A DNA stretch of 64,000 nucleotides from an uncultured Pelagibacteraceae bacterium (GTDB lineage Bacteria; Pseudomonadota; Alphaproteobacteria; Pelagibacterales; Pelagibacteraceae), in contig CACDVM010000003.1 of the NCBI GenBank assembly GCA_902556265.1, positions 1-64,000 on the forward strand. The letters are read 5' to 3'. The position numbers were made by a program, and so were the translations under genes. Below, in pieces: positions 56,606 through 64,000 of this stretch (the stretch's first letter is position 1; every line of letters starts with the position of its first letter). The notes under the pieces are model-generated. The model saw only the letters and a list, made by a program, of their open reading frames with translations. It was not told the origin of the DNA and did no database searches.

Positions 56606-57543
56606 TTTATTTTTCCTTTAAAGTTTTCCATTAAAAGGTCTTTTAAATCTTTAAAAATTTTATTTTTATGAATTCTAATATTAATTAAATTCCATGCGTG
56701 AGGAATTAGTTTCAAATATTTTGTTTTACCATCTCTAATTGCCAGTCGTGTAAATATTCCAATTATTTTAAGATTTCTTAAAACGGATAATATTTCGAAA
56801 TCATTTTTAAATTTATATTTATCTAATTTTTTTTGTTTGCTAACATATAATTTGTAAATTTTATCCTTTAATAATATTGATGTTTTAAATCTAACATCGT
56901 CTATTAAAGATGCTAGATCGTAAGCTTTATTTCCTATTAAGGCATCCTGACTGTCTATTACTCCAATTTTTTTTTTTATCAACATTAAGTTAGAAACGTG
57001 AAAATCTCTATGAACAAAGATATCATTTTTTAATTTCAAACCTAAAGATAATATTTTAATTATCTTTTTGAACTTTTTAATAAATTTATCTTTATTTTTT
57101 TTTGACATTTTTTTTTTGACATACCAATCACAGAATAAATTGGCCTCGTTAATCAAAATTTTTTTATCATATTTAGGAATTATAAAATTTTTTCCCTTAA
57201 AACTTTTTATATTTCTGGTTTTAATTTTTTGAATTTGGTTCAAGATCTTAATTATCTTTTTAAAATAGTATAGTTTATCATTATTTTTTTTACTTAAAAT
57301 TTTAAAGATTGTATTGTCTCCAAAATCCTGAATTTCTATAAAATTTTTACCATAATTCTCACGGTATAACTTTGGAGCTAAAACCTTATTTTTAATTAAA
57401 ATTTTATTAATCGCATCGTATACAAGGAGATTTTTAAGTTTTTCTTTCTGTGAAAAAACTATTATAGAATTAAAATCTTTATTTTTTTTTCTATAAAATT
57501 TCCTAAATGATGCATCACCTTTTATTTTTTTTAAATTTTTCAT
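56602..57543 (-). CDS. amgK: Aminoglycoside phosphotransferase-fold kinase, probable AmgK
   Basis: A 313-residue protein with the APH kinase catalytic motif HRDFHVSNL (H178-L186) and the metal motif GVIDSQDALIG. AmgK phosphorylates the anomeric position of N-acetylmuramic acid and N-acetylglucosamine in cell wall recycling, and works just before MurU. The tsaE-amgK-murU order is common in alphaproteobacteria. The protein is extremely lysine-rich; the long insertions are a local compositional feature. Confidence 0.78.
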   Translation of the reverse strand: MKNLKKIKGDASFRKFYRKKNKDFNSIIVFSQKEKLKNLLVYDAINKILIKNKVLAPKLYRENYGKNFIEIQDFGDNTIFKILSKKNNDKLYYFKKIIKILNQIQKIKTRNIKSFKGKNFIIPKYDKKILINEANLFCDWYVKKKMSKKNKDKFIKKFKKIIKILSLGLKLKNDIFVHRDFHVSNLMLIKKKIGVIDSQDALIGNKAYDLASLIDDVRFKTSILLKDKIYKLYVSKQKKLDKYKFKNDFEILSVLRNLKIIGIFTRLAIRDGKTKYLKLIPHAWNLINIRIHKNKIFKDLKDLLMENFKGKIK

Positions 57544-57550
57544 TAAAAAA

Positions 57551-58006
57551 TTACAAATCTAAGCCTTTAATTTTTACATATCTTTTTGTATGATCGTCTT
57601 CATAATCAAAGGTTAATTCAATCAAATTTTTAGGTTTTTTTTTAATTAATTGTGGCCATTCTATTAATGTAATTGTGCTTGATCTATCCTCAAACAAATC
57701 GAGATTTTTCAATTCTTCTATGGATTTCAACCTAAATAAATCATAGTGATTTATCTTGGTTTGATTTATTTGATACTCATTAAGTAAATTAAATGTAGGG
57801 CTGGTTACCTCTGTTAAATCTAATTTATTTTCTTTTTGTATACTATTTATTAAATATTTTACAAAAGTTGTTTTTCCTACACCCATTTCTCCATATAAAA
57901 AAACTATGTCACCTAACTTTAGTTTTTTTAAAATTTTATTAGCTAATTCTTCTGTTTTATTTTCTGAAGATAAATCTATTTTATCACAGTTAGTAACGAT
58001 ATGCAT
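57551..58006 (-). CDS. tsaE: tRNA threonylcarbamoyladenosine biosynthesis ATPase TsaE
   Basis: ATPase of the t6A tRNA modification complex, 151 residues. The Walker A motif GEMGVGKTT is at residues 39-47, and the family segments [10 protein letters not shown] and INHYDLFRL follow. It overlaps the ahcY 3' end by 17 bases and precedes amgK by seven, on the same strand. Confidence 0.95.
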   Translation of the reverse strand: MHIVTNCDKIDLSSENKTEELANKILKKLKLGDIVFLYGEMGVGKTTFVKYLINSIQKENKLDLTEVTSPTFNLLNEYQINQTKINHYDLFRLKSIEELKNLDLFEDRSSTITLIEWPQLIKKKPKNLIELTFDYEDDHTKRYVKIKGLDL

Positions 58007-59276
58007 TAGGTTTAAAAGGACCCTCTACTCCAACACTAATATAGTCAGCTTGTTCTTTTGACAGTTTAGTTAGTTTTGCACCAACTTTTTTAAGGTGAAG
58101 AGTTGCTACTTTTTCATCTAAATGTTTTGGTAATACATAAACTTTATTTTCGTAATTTTTATGATTATTCCATAGTTCAATTTGAGCAATTACTTGATTT
58201 GTAAATGATGCGCTCATTACAAAACTTGGGTGACCTGTAGCACAACCCAAATTTACTAATCTGCCTTCTGCTAAAAGAATTATCCTTTTCTTACTCGGAA
58301 GTTCAATTTCATGGACTTGAGGTTTAACTTCAGTCCATTTATAATTTTTCAATGCCTCAACTTGAATTTCATTATCGAAGTGACCAATATTACATAGAAT
58401 AGCTCTATCTTTCATTTCTCTCATATGGTCAGCTGTAACAATATCTTTATTACCAGTTGCAGTAACAACGATATCAGCTTTACTTATTGCTTCTTCCATC
58501 AAGACTACTTCGTACCCTTCCATTGCAGCTTGTAAAGCACAGATTGGGTCTGCTTCAGTAATCAAAACTCTGGCTCCACTCTGCCTTAATGATGCGGCAC
58601 TTCCTTTTCCTACATCACCAAATCCGGCTACAACAGCAATTTTTCCAGACATCATAACATCAGTAGCTCTTCTTATTCCATCTACTAAACTTTCACGACA
58701 TCCATATAAATTATCAAATTTTGATTTAGTTACAGAGTCGTTCACATTAATTGCAGGAACTAAAAGCGATTTTTCTTTTTCCATTTTATTTAAAGCTTTA
58801 ATACCTGTTGTTGTCTCCTCAGAAACTCCTTTTATTTCTTTCAACAAATCTTTATATTCGTTATGCATAATTGCAGTAAGGTCACCACCATCATCTAAAA
58901 GCATGTTTGGTTTCCAATCTTTTTTACCAACAATTGTTTGTTTGATACACCAAAGGTATTCCTCCTCTGTTTCACCTTTCCAAGCATAAACAGGTATGCC
59001 TGCTTTAGCAATTGCAGCTGCAGCATGGTCTTGAGTTGAAAAAATATTACAAGATGACCATCTTACTTCAGCCCCTAAATCTACTAGTGTTTCAATTAAT
59101 ACAGCCGTTTGAATTGTCATATGCAAACAACCAATAATTTTAGCACCTTTTAATGGTGATTTATTTGAATACTCTTCTCTTAAAGCCATTAAACCAGGCA
59201 TTTCACTTTCAGCTATTGAAATTTCTTTTCTTCCAAATTCAGCGAGAGAAATATCTTTTACTTTGAAATCTTCCAT
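57990..59276 (-). CDS. ahcY: Adenosylhomocysteinase
   Basis: Hydrolyses S-adenosylhomocysteine to adenosine and homocysteine, which feeds the betaine-homocysteine methyltransferase encoded at 9343. The 428-residue NAD-dependent enzyme has the N-terminal [13 protein letters not shown], the NAD-binding [12 protein letters not shown] near residue 215, the catalytic lysine region and the closing PFKPNAYRY. No ribosome binding site is visible; six C residues directly precede the ATG (59276-59274). No SAM or SAH aptamer is recognisable in the 45-base upstream gap. Confidence 0.97.
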   Translation of the reverse strand: MEDFKVKDISLAEFGRKEISIAESEMPGLMALREEYSNKSPLKGAKIIGCLHMTIQTAVLIETLVDLGAEVRWSSCNIFSTQDHAAAAIAKAGIPVYAWKGETEEEYLWCIKQTIVGKKDWKPNMLLDDGGDLTAIMHNEYKDLLKEIKGVSEETTTGIKALNKMEKEKSLLVPAINVNDSVTKSKFDNLYGCRESLVDGIRRATDVMMSGKIAVVAGFGDVGKGSAASLRQSGARVLITEADPICALQAAMEGYEVVLMEEAISKADIVVTATGNKDIVTADHMREMKDRAILCNIGHFDNEIQVEALKNYKWTEVKPQVHEIELPSKKRIILLAEGRLVNLGCATGHPSFVMSASFTNQVIAQIELWNNHKNYENKVYVLPKHLDEKVATLHLKKVGAKLTKLSKEQADYISVGVEGPFKPNAYRY

Positions 59277-59298
59277 GGGGGGTCTTCTAGCAATAAAG

Positions 59299-59310
59299 GA
59301 TTAATTAATC
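59299..59310. repeat. Perfect 12-base palindrome upstream of ahcY
   Basis: GATTAATTAATC is a perfect dyad placed 23 bases upstream of the ahcY start, between it and the chvG stop. It could be an operator or promoter element, but AT-rich palindromes arise often by chance in this genome. Low confidence as a functional site. Confidence 0.25.
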
Positions 59311-59321
59311 AATAGAACTCT

Positions 59322-60863
59322 TTATACTTTAGGAAATATTATTTCCATACTTGCGCCTTTTCGATCTCTTCTGTTAAATGCTTTTATTGTGGCATTATGT
59401 AAATCAACCAAATTTTTAACTATATTTAAACCCAAACCTGAATGTTGGCCAAATTTATCTGGTCTATTACTATAAAACCTATTAAATATTTTGTTTGTAT
59501 CTTTTTCTTTAAATCCTTGACCTTCATCTAATATATTTATCATAACTTTATTATCTTTAGATTTAGATACTTTCACTTCTACATCTTTATTATCCTCACT
59601 AAAAGATATTGCGTTATCCAAAAGGTTTGCGATTATTTGCTCAATTCTGTTTTCAATTCCATTGATGAAATATTTGGTCTTCCCATCATTTTCGTAAGAA
59701 ATACTGATTCCTCTCTTTAATTTATAGATGTTATTAAAATCGTCTACAACAGATTTGACTATTGGCTCAATATCTAATTTTTTTATTTTTTCTTTACTCA
59801 AAGCGACCTCATCTTTTAACATCTGTGAATAGTCTGTTATCAATCTTTCAATTCTTTGCACATCATGGCTTAAAATATCTATTAATTTAATTCTCTGATT
59901 TATATCATTTGTATCGTGTAAAATTTCTGATGCACTTTTAAGAGAAGCTAAAGGATTTCTGATCTCATGAACAAGATCAGTTGAGAAATTCTCTGCATGA
60001 GAAATTCTTTTTTGTAACTCTAGAGTCATATCATCCAGAGAGTTTGAGAGTAGTCCAAGTTCATCATTTCTTAATTTAAGATCATCTATATTTGTTTTTA
60101 TTGTATTTTTATTTTTAATAGTTTTTGTATAACTTACTAAATTCTTAATTGGCTTAAGAAAATATCTGTTTAAAACAAATGAAAAAATTAAAATAACTAT
60201 TCCAACAGCTATTGCAGTTCGGATAATAAAAGTTTTTCTTTCATCAATCGCTGCCTTAATGTCATTCGCATTTTCCGTAATAGCTAAATAACCAATATTT
60301 TGTCCATTTTGCATTACATTTTTGATTGTTGTTAATTTAAATTTATTGAATTCTTCTTGTGTAAAAGTAAAAGGTATTCCAAAATTTTTAGATCCGACAT
60401 AATTAAATAATATATCTTTTAAAGATACAGAATAATCATTTCCAATATCTATATTTTTTTTTTCTGTGATTTCTTTTGTTTTTTTTTCATTTAAAATTTC
60501 TAGCTCTACTGTATCCAATCTTGTTGAAAAGGATCTTGGATCAAGATCTAATGTATCTGTATCACCAACTAAATTTAATTCATTGTCAAAAAATATTACT
60601 CTATCAAGATTTTGAAAAAGAAATCTTGTTGAAAACAAAAATTTTCTAATATCTTCCTCTATAAATTTAACTTTTAACCTAGTCAAATTATCAATAGTAT
60701 TATTGATTACCTCAATATGATTTGAGGATTTTTTTTTTATTAAATTTGGTTGAATATTTTTCAAATATATGAATGTAAATAATCCAATAATTGTAAAAAA
60801 TATGAAATTGATAAATAAAAATTTTTTTAAGATTGATAAATTTTTAAGAAAATTAACAAACAT
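59322..60863 (-). CDS. chvG: Sensor histidine kinase, ChvG-like
   Basis: A 513-residue inner membrane kinase. A helix near residues 14-32 and another near 212-230 flank a periplasmic sensor domain, followed by a HAMP linker. The phosphoacceptor is H299 in LVHEIRNPLASLKSA; the ATPase domain has N-box LLDNAISFS, G1 DEGQGF and G2 GLGLNIVKNL. The pairing with a ChvI-type regulator and the H-box form point to the alphaproteobacterial ChvG/ExoS envelope-stress kinase. It overlaps the regulator gene by one base. Confidence 0.88.
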   Translation of the reverse strand: MFVNFLKNLSILKKFLFINFIFFTIIGLFTFIYLKNIQPNLIKKKSSNHIEVINNTIDNLTRLKVKFIEEDIRKFLFSTRFLFQNLDRVIFFDNELNLVGDTDTLDLDPRSFSTRLDTVELEILNEKKTKEITEKKNIDIGNDYSVSLKDILFNYVGSKNFGIPFTFTQEEFNKFKLTTIKNVMQNGQNIGYLAITENANDIKAAIDERKTFIIRTAIAVGIVILIFSFVLNRYFLKPIKNLVSYTKTIKNKNTIKTNIDDLKLRNDELGLLSNSLDDMTLELQKRISHAENFSTDLVHEIRNPLASLKSASEILHDTNDINQRIKLIDILSHDVQRIERLITDYSQMLKDEVALSKEKIKKLDIEPIVKSVVDDFNNIYKLKRGISISYENDGKTKYFINGIENRIEQIIANLLDNAISFSEDNKDVEVKVSKSKDNKVMINILDEGQGFKEKDTNKIFNRFYSNRPDKFGQHSGLGLNIVKNLVDLHNATIKAFNRRDRKGASMEIIFPKV

Positions 60864-61570
60864 TAACTAACATTCCACCTATATCCACTTCCATACCTTG
60901 TTTCTATAGCCGAAAATTCAGGATCTACTTTTTTAAATTTTTTTCTAATTCTCTTTACATGGCTATCAATAGTTCTATCCTCTATTTCGGTATCTTCCCT
61001 ATAAGCTATGTCCATTAATTGAGCTCTCTCTTTTATAATCCCTGGTCTTTTAGCTAGTTCTTTAACCAGTAAAAATTCTGTTGTTGTTAATTTATCTGGT
61101 AATTGTTTGCCTCCCCACTCACATTCTAATTGAGAAGGATCTAGTTTTAATTTTCCATGAGAAATAATACTTTTATTTTCCTCTAAAATATCTTTTGAGT
61201 CTTTTTTTCTTAACTGAACCCTTATTCTTTCTATTAATACTTTTATCGAAAAACCTCCAGATTTTTTAACGAAATCGTCAGCACCTAATTTTAATCCAAG
61301 TAGTTCATCTATTTCATCATCTTTAGAAGTAAGAAATATTACTGGTAATGAAGATTTTTTTCTCAATTTCTTTAAGAGCTCTTCCCCATCCATCTTTGGC
61401 ATCTTTATATCAATTATTGCTAAATCCGGAGGTGTTCTTGCTAGACCAATCAAAGCACTTTCACCATCAATATATGTTTGAACTTTAAATCCCTCCTTTT
61501 CTAAAGCTATACTAAGGCTGGTTAGAATGTTTCTATCATCGTCTACTAGTGCAATTGTTTGTTTTTGCAT
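60863..61570 (-). CDS. chvI: Response regulator, ChvI-like (OmpR family)
   Basis: A 235-residue regulator with a receiver domain and a winged-helix DNA-binding domain. The acidic pocket is D10-D11-D12, the phosphoacceptor D54 in [11 protein letters not shown], and T81 follows. The start [18 protein letters not shown] and the effector segment [14 protein letters not shown] match ChvI. The usual KPF motif after GADDF is replaced by VKKSGGF, a two-residue insertion that leaves lysine in place but loses the proline. Its partner kinase gene follows immediately. Confidence 0.9.
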   Translation of the reverse strand: MQKQTIALVDDDRNILTSLSIALEKEGFKVQTYIDGESALIGLARTPPDLAIIDIKMPKMDGEELLKKLRKKSSLPVIFLTSKDDEIDELLGLKLGADDFVKKSGGFSIKVLIERIRVQLRKKDSKDILEENKSIISHGKLKLDPSQLECEWGGKQLPDKLTTTEFLLVKELAKRPGIIKERAQLMDIAYREDTEIEDRTIDSHVKRIRKKFKKVDPEFSAIETRYGSGYRWNVS

Positions 61571-61617
61571 ATTTGATATTAAAAAATACTAAATTGTTCT
61601 AATTTGGGCAATTAAAA

Positions 61618-64000
61618 TTAATGTAGTTCACCCCAGTTATCACCAATGTTTAAATCTACAGTTAAGGGTATAGAAAATGAATGTTGCTCACTTTTGGCTA
61701 CACCAGACATTTCATCTATTATTAATTTACTGATTCTTTTTGCATCCTCTTTTGGGGTTTCAAAAATTAACTCATCATGAATTTGAAGTAGCATCTTTGA
61801 ATTATTATTTTTTTGTTCATCAAGCCTATTATCCAATTTTATCATTGCTAATCTCATAATTTCTGAAGCTGAACCTTGTATTGGTGCATTTATTGCTGCT
61901 CGTTCTTGAAAATTTCTTATATTAAAGTTTTTATCATTTATATTAATAAAGTGAGATCTTCTTCCAAAAATATTATTAACATAGCCACTTTTTCTACAAA
62001 ATTTAATTGTTTTTTCCATATATGTTTTAATCTCTGGAAATTTTGTAAAGTAAGCATTCAAAAATTCCTCGGCTTCAAAATTAGAAACATTTATTTGTTT
62101 AGCTAATCCATATTGAGAAATACCATAAATAATTCCAAAATTTATTGCTTTTGCTTTTCTTCTTTGATCTTTATTAACTTTTTTAATATCAACATTAAAT
62201 ATTTGGCTAGCCGTTAATGAGTGGATATCTTCATTATTTTTAAAAGCTTTTTTCAATTCTTTGACATCTGCCAAATCTGCTAAAATTCTCATTTCAATTT
62301 GATTGTAATCTGCAGAAATTAAAACTTTTCCTTCTTCGGCAATAAAAGATTTTCTAATATCTTTACCATCATCAGATTTTATTGGTATGTTTTGTAAATT
62401 AGGATCGCTTGATGCCAGTCTTCCAGTATTAGTTGCAGCCAATAAAAAAGAGGTGTGTACTCTTTTTGTTTTAGGGTTGATGTGTTCTGGTAAGGAGTCT
62501 GAATAAGTATTTTTAAGTTTTGATAATTGTCTCCAATCTAAAACTAACTGAGGAAATTGATGTCCTTTAAAAGCAAGATCTTCTAATACTGACGCACTTG
62601 TAGCAAAACTTCCTTTTTTTGTTTTCTTTAAACCAGCAATTTTTAGGTCGTGGTATATAACCTCCCCAAGTTGTTTTGGAGACGCAATATTGAACTCTTT
62701 TTTTGATATCTTAAAAACATCTTTTTGAATTTTTTTTATTTTTTTTTCAAAGTTTAAAGACAAAATCTTTAGAAATTTTTTATCAATTTTGATTCCTTCA
62801 ATTTCCATGTAAGCTAAAATTTTTATCATTGGTTTTTCAAAAATTTCATAAATATTAATCATTTTCTCTTCTTTGAGACTTTTATAGAATTTTTTATATA
62901 ATCTAAAAGTTATATCAGCATCTTCTGCTGCATAATCTTTGGCATCTTCAATTTTAACTTTACTAAAATTAATTTCTTTTTTTCCTGTTCCAACCAAATC
63001 CTTAAATGAAATTGTTTTGTGGTTTAAATGAATTTCAGACAAGGTATCCATGTTATGTCTATTTTTTCCAGCATCTAGAACATATGACATCAACATTGTA
63101 TCTTCCATTGCTGAAATAGTTATTCCATGTTTAAATAAAACAATAAAATCAAATTTAATATTCTGACCTATTTTTTTTATACTAGAATCTTCAAGTAAAG
63201 GTTTTAGTTTTTTTAGAACTACATCCTTATCAATATTTTTTTCTGAATCATGACCTATTGGGATATAACAAGCTTTACCAATTTTTGAACTTAAAGATAC
63301 TCCAATCAAATTTGCCTGATGAGGATCCAATGAGCTTGTTTCAGTATCTACAGCAACTTCTCCTGCTTCTTCGGCCTCTTTAATCCAGCTATCAATTTCT
63401 TTAGAATCTGTAATTAAATGATAATTTTTTTTATCAATTACATTTTGATTATTCGTCACTTTTGGTTGTTCTTTTAAACCACTTAAATCAGGCTCTCCGT
63501 AAGCTGAGATTGCTGAACTTAATAATCTATTAAATTCCATTTCTCTTAAAAATTTGTAAAGTTTTTCTTTGTCAATTTCTTTTAATTTGAATTCAGTTAA
63601 GTTTCTTTCCACTGGCGCATCATGTTTCAAAGTTACCAATCTCTTACTAATCTCAGCCTTGTCTTTATTTTCAATAAGAGTTTCTCTCCTTTTGTTTTGC
63701 TTAATCTCATGTGCTGACTTTAAGAGTGTTTCTAAATCGCCATATTTGTTAATTAATTCTGCCGCTGTTTTTATACCTATTCCTGGTACACCGGGGACAT
63801 TGTCACTGCTGTCACCGGCTAAAGCTTGAACATCAATTACCTTGGTAGGGTCAACTCCAAATTTATTTTGAATATCATCCTCAGAAATAAATTTATTTTT
63901 CATTGGATCAAAAATTCGTACATCTTTTTTAAATAACTGCATCAAATCTTTATCTGAAGATACAATTGTAACTTTCGCACCTTTTTTTAAAATCTGATCT
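61618..64000 (-). CDS. polA: DNA polymerase I (partial, runs off right edge)
   Basis: The frame stays open to the last base of the window, so the 5' part is missing; about 794 codons are present. The visible part has the end of the 5'-3' exonuclease domain (QALAGDSSDNVPGVPGIGIKT), a proofreading 3'-5' domain with intact DTE (VAVDTETSSLD) and YAAEDADITFRLY, and the polymerase motifs A (ISADYNQIEMRILA), B (RRKAKAINFGIIYG) and C (QIHDELIFE). All three activities of Pol I are therefore predicted. It is followed by the chvI-chvG pair on the same strand. Confidence 0.96.
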   Translation of the reverse strand, partial: DQILKKGAKVTIVSSDKDLMQLFKKDVRIFDPMKNKFISEDDIQNKFGVDPTKVIDVQALAGDSSDNVPGVPGIGIKTAAELINKYGDLETLLKSAHEIKQNKRRETLIENKDKAEISKRLVTLKHDAPVERNLTEFKLKEIDKEKLYKFLREMEFNRLLSSAISAYGEPDLSGLKEQPKVTNNQNVIDKKNYHLITDSKEIDSWIKEAEEAGEVAVDTETSSLDPHQANLIGVSLSSKIGKACYIPIGHDSEKNIDKDVVLKKLKPLLEDSSIKKIGQNIKFDFIVLFKHGITISAMEDTMLMSYVLDAGKNRHNMDTLSEIHLNHKTISFKDLVGTGKKEINFSKVKIEDAKDYAAEDADITFRLYKKFYKSLKEEKMINIYEIFEKPMIKILAYMEIEGIKIDKKFLKILSLNFEKKIKKIQKDVFKISKKEFNIASPKQLGEVIYHDLKIAGLKKTKKGSFATSASVLEDLAFKGHQFPQLVLDWRQLSKLKNTYSDSLPEHINPKTKRVHTSFLLAATNTGRLASSDPNLQNIPIKSDDGKDIRKSFIAEEGKVLISADYNQIEMRILADLADVKELKKAFKNNEDIHSLTASQIFNVDIKKVNKDQRRKAKAINFGIIYGISQYGLAKQINVSNFEAEEFLNAYFTKFPEIKTYMEKTIKFCRKSGYVNNIFGRRSHFININDKNFNIRNFQERAAINAPIQGSASEIMRLAMIKLDNRLDEQKNNNSKMLLQIHDELIFETPKEDAKRISKLIIDEMSGVAKSEQHSFSIPLTVDLNIGDNWGELH

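Overview
The window is chromosomal DNA from a streamlined, very AT-rich alphaproteobacterium, almost certainly of the SAR11 clade (Candidatus Pelagibacter or a close relative). The evidence is the extreme coding density (most gene junctions overlap by 1-20 bases or are a few bases apart), the low GC content, an aa3-type cytochrome oxidase assembly cluster in alphaproteobacterial order, a DUF2093 protein, a BamF-like lipoprotein, a ChvG/ChvI-type two-component pair, and a tandem SAM-II/SAM-V riboswitch in front of a betaine-homocysteine methyltransferase gene, an arrangement described in this clade. I saw no rRNA, tRNA, CRISPR array, insertion sequence, prophage or integrase. This is core genome with a few accessory surface-sugar genes.

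Layout. 1-1014: tail of a probable homoserine kinase, rnhA, and a convergent peroxiredoxin. 529-8651 (minus): rsmE, ctaC, ctaD, ctaB, a 41-codon membrane peptide too short for ordinary ORF calling, ctaG, ctaE, surf1, thrC and prx, probably one or two transcripts. 8669-13264: a haloacid-dehalogenase-type enzyme, bhmT with its double riboswitch leader, a CDGSH iron-sulfur protein, a pirin, a quinone oxidoreductase and a DUF2721 protein. 13265-18904 (plus): ubiA followed by an MsbA-like exporter, waaA, lpxK and a lipid A acyltransferase, i.e. lipid A/Kdo assembly and export. 18906-27352: DUF2093, purD, rsmD, pgi, a BamF-like lipoprotein, lspA, ileS, ribF and a HAD-IIA phosphatase. 27353-31562: groES-groEL behind a heat-shock-like promoter, a strong terminator, a 38-codon basic peptide and typA. 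31559-43291: a YczE-like membrane protein, a secreted unknown, the TldD/PmbA protease pair, a DCC thiol protein, a large lysine-rich coiled-coil protein, cyclopropane fatty acid synthase, a DapA-superfamily enzyme, a GT9 glycosyltransferase, a DnaJ-domain membrane protein and oligopeptidase B. 43292-45655: hsp20 with a heat-shock-like promoter and a candidate ROSE-type RNA thermometer, a small lipoprotein and a purine permease. 45652-55179: a purine phosphoribosyltransferase, a GT17 glycosyltransferase, DUF1330, a DNA glycosylase, an EamA transporter, msrA, a sulfurtransferase, an RND efflux pair, a lysozyme-like lipoprotein and a VanZ-like protein. 55225-64000: gpmA, the murU-amgK wall-recycling pair with tsaE, ahcY, chvG-chvI and polA running off the right edge.

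How they work together. The respiratory cluster encodes the catalytic core of a haem-copper oxidase and most of its assembly machinery (haem A farnesylation, copper insertion, SURF1). The methyl cycle is represented by bhmT (SAM-responsive) and ahcY. Proteostasis is represented by groESL, hsp20, TldD/PmbA and oligopeptidase B. The envelope theme runs through the lipid A operon, lspA, the BamF-like protein, murU-amgK, cfa, the RND pump and the ChvG/ChvI envelope-stress regulators. The signals most worth a second look are regulatory: the two-layer SAM control of bhmT with a long relay hairpin downstream, and the ROSE-like hairpin over the hsp20 ribosome binding site. No wholly new multi-gene system was found.
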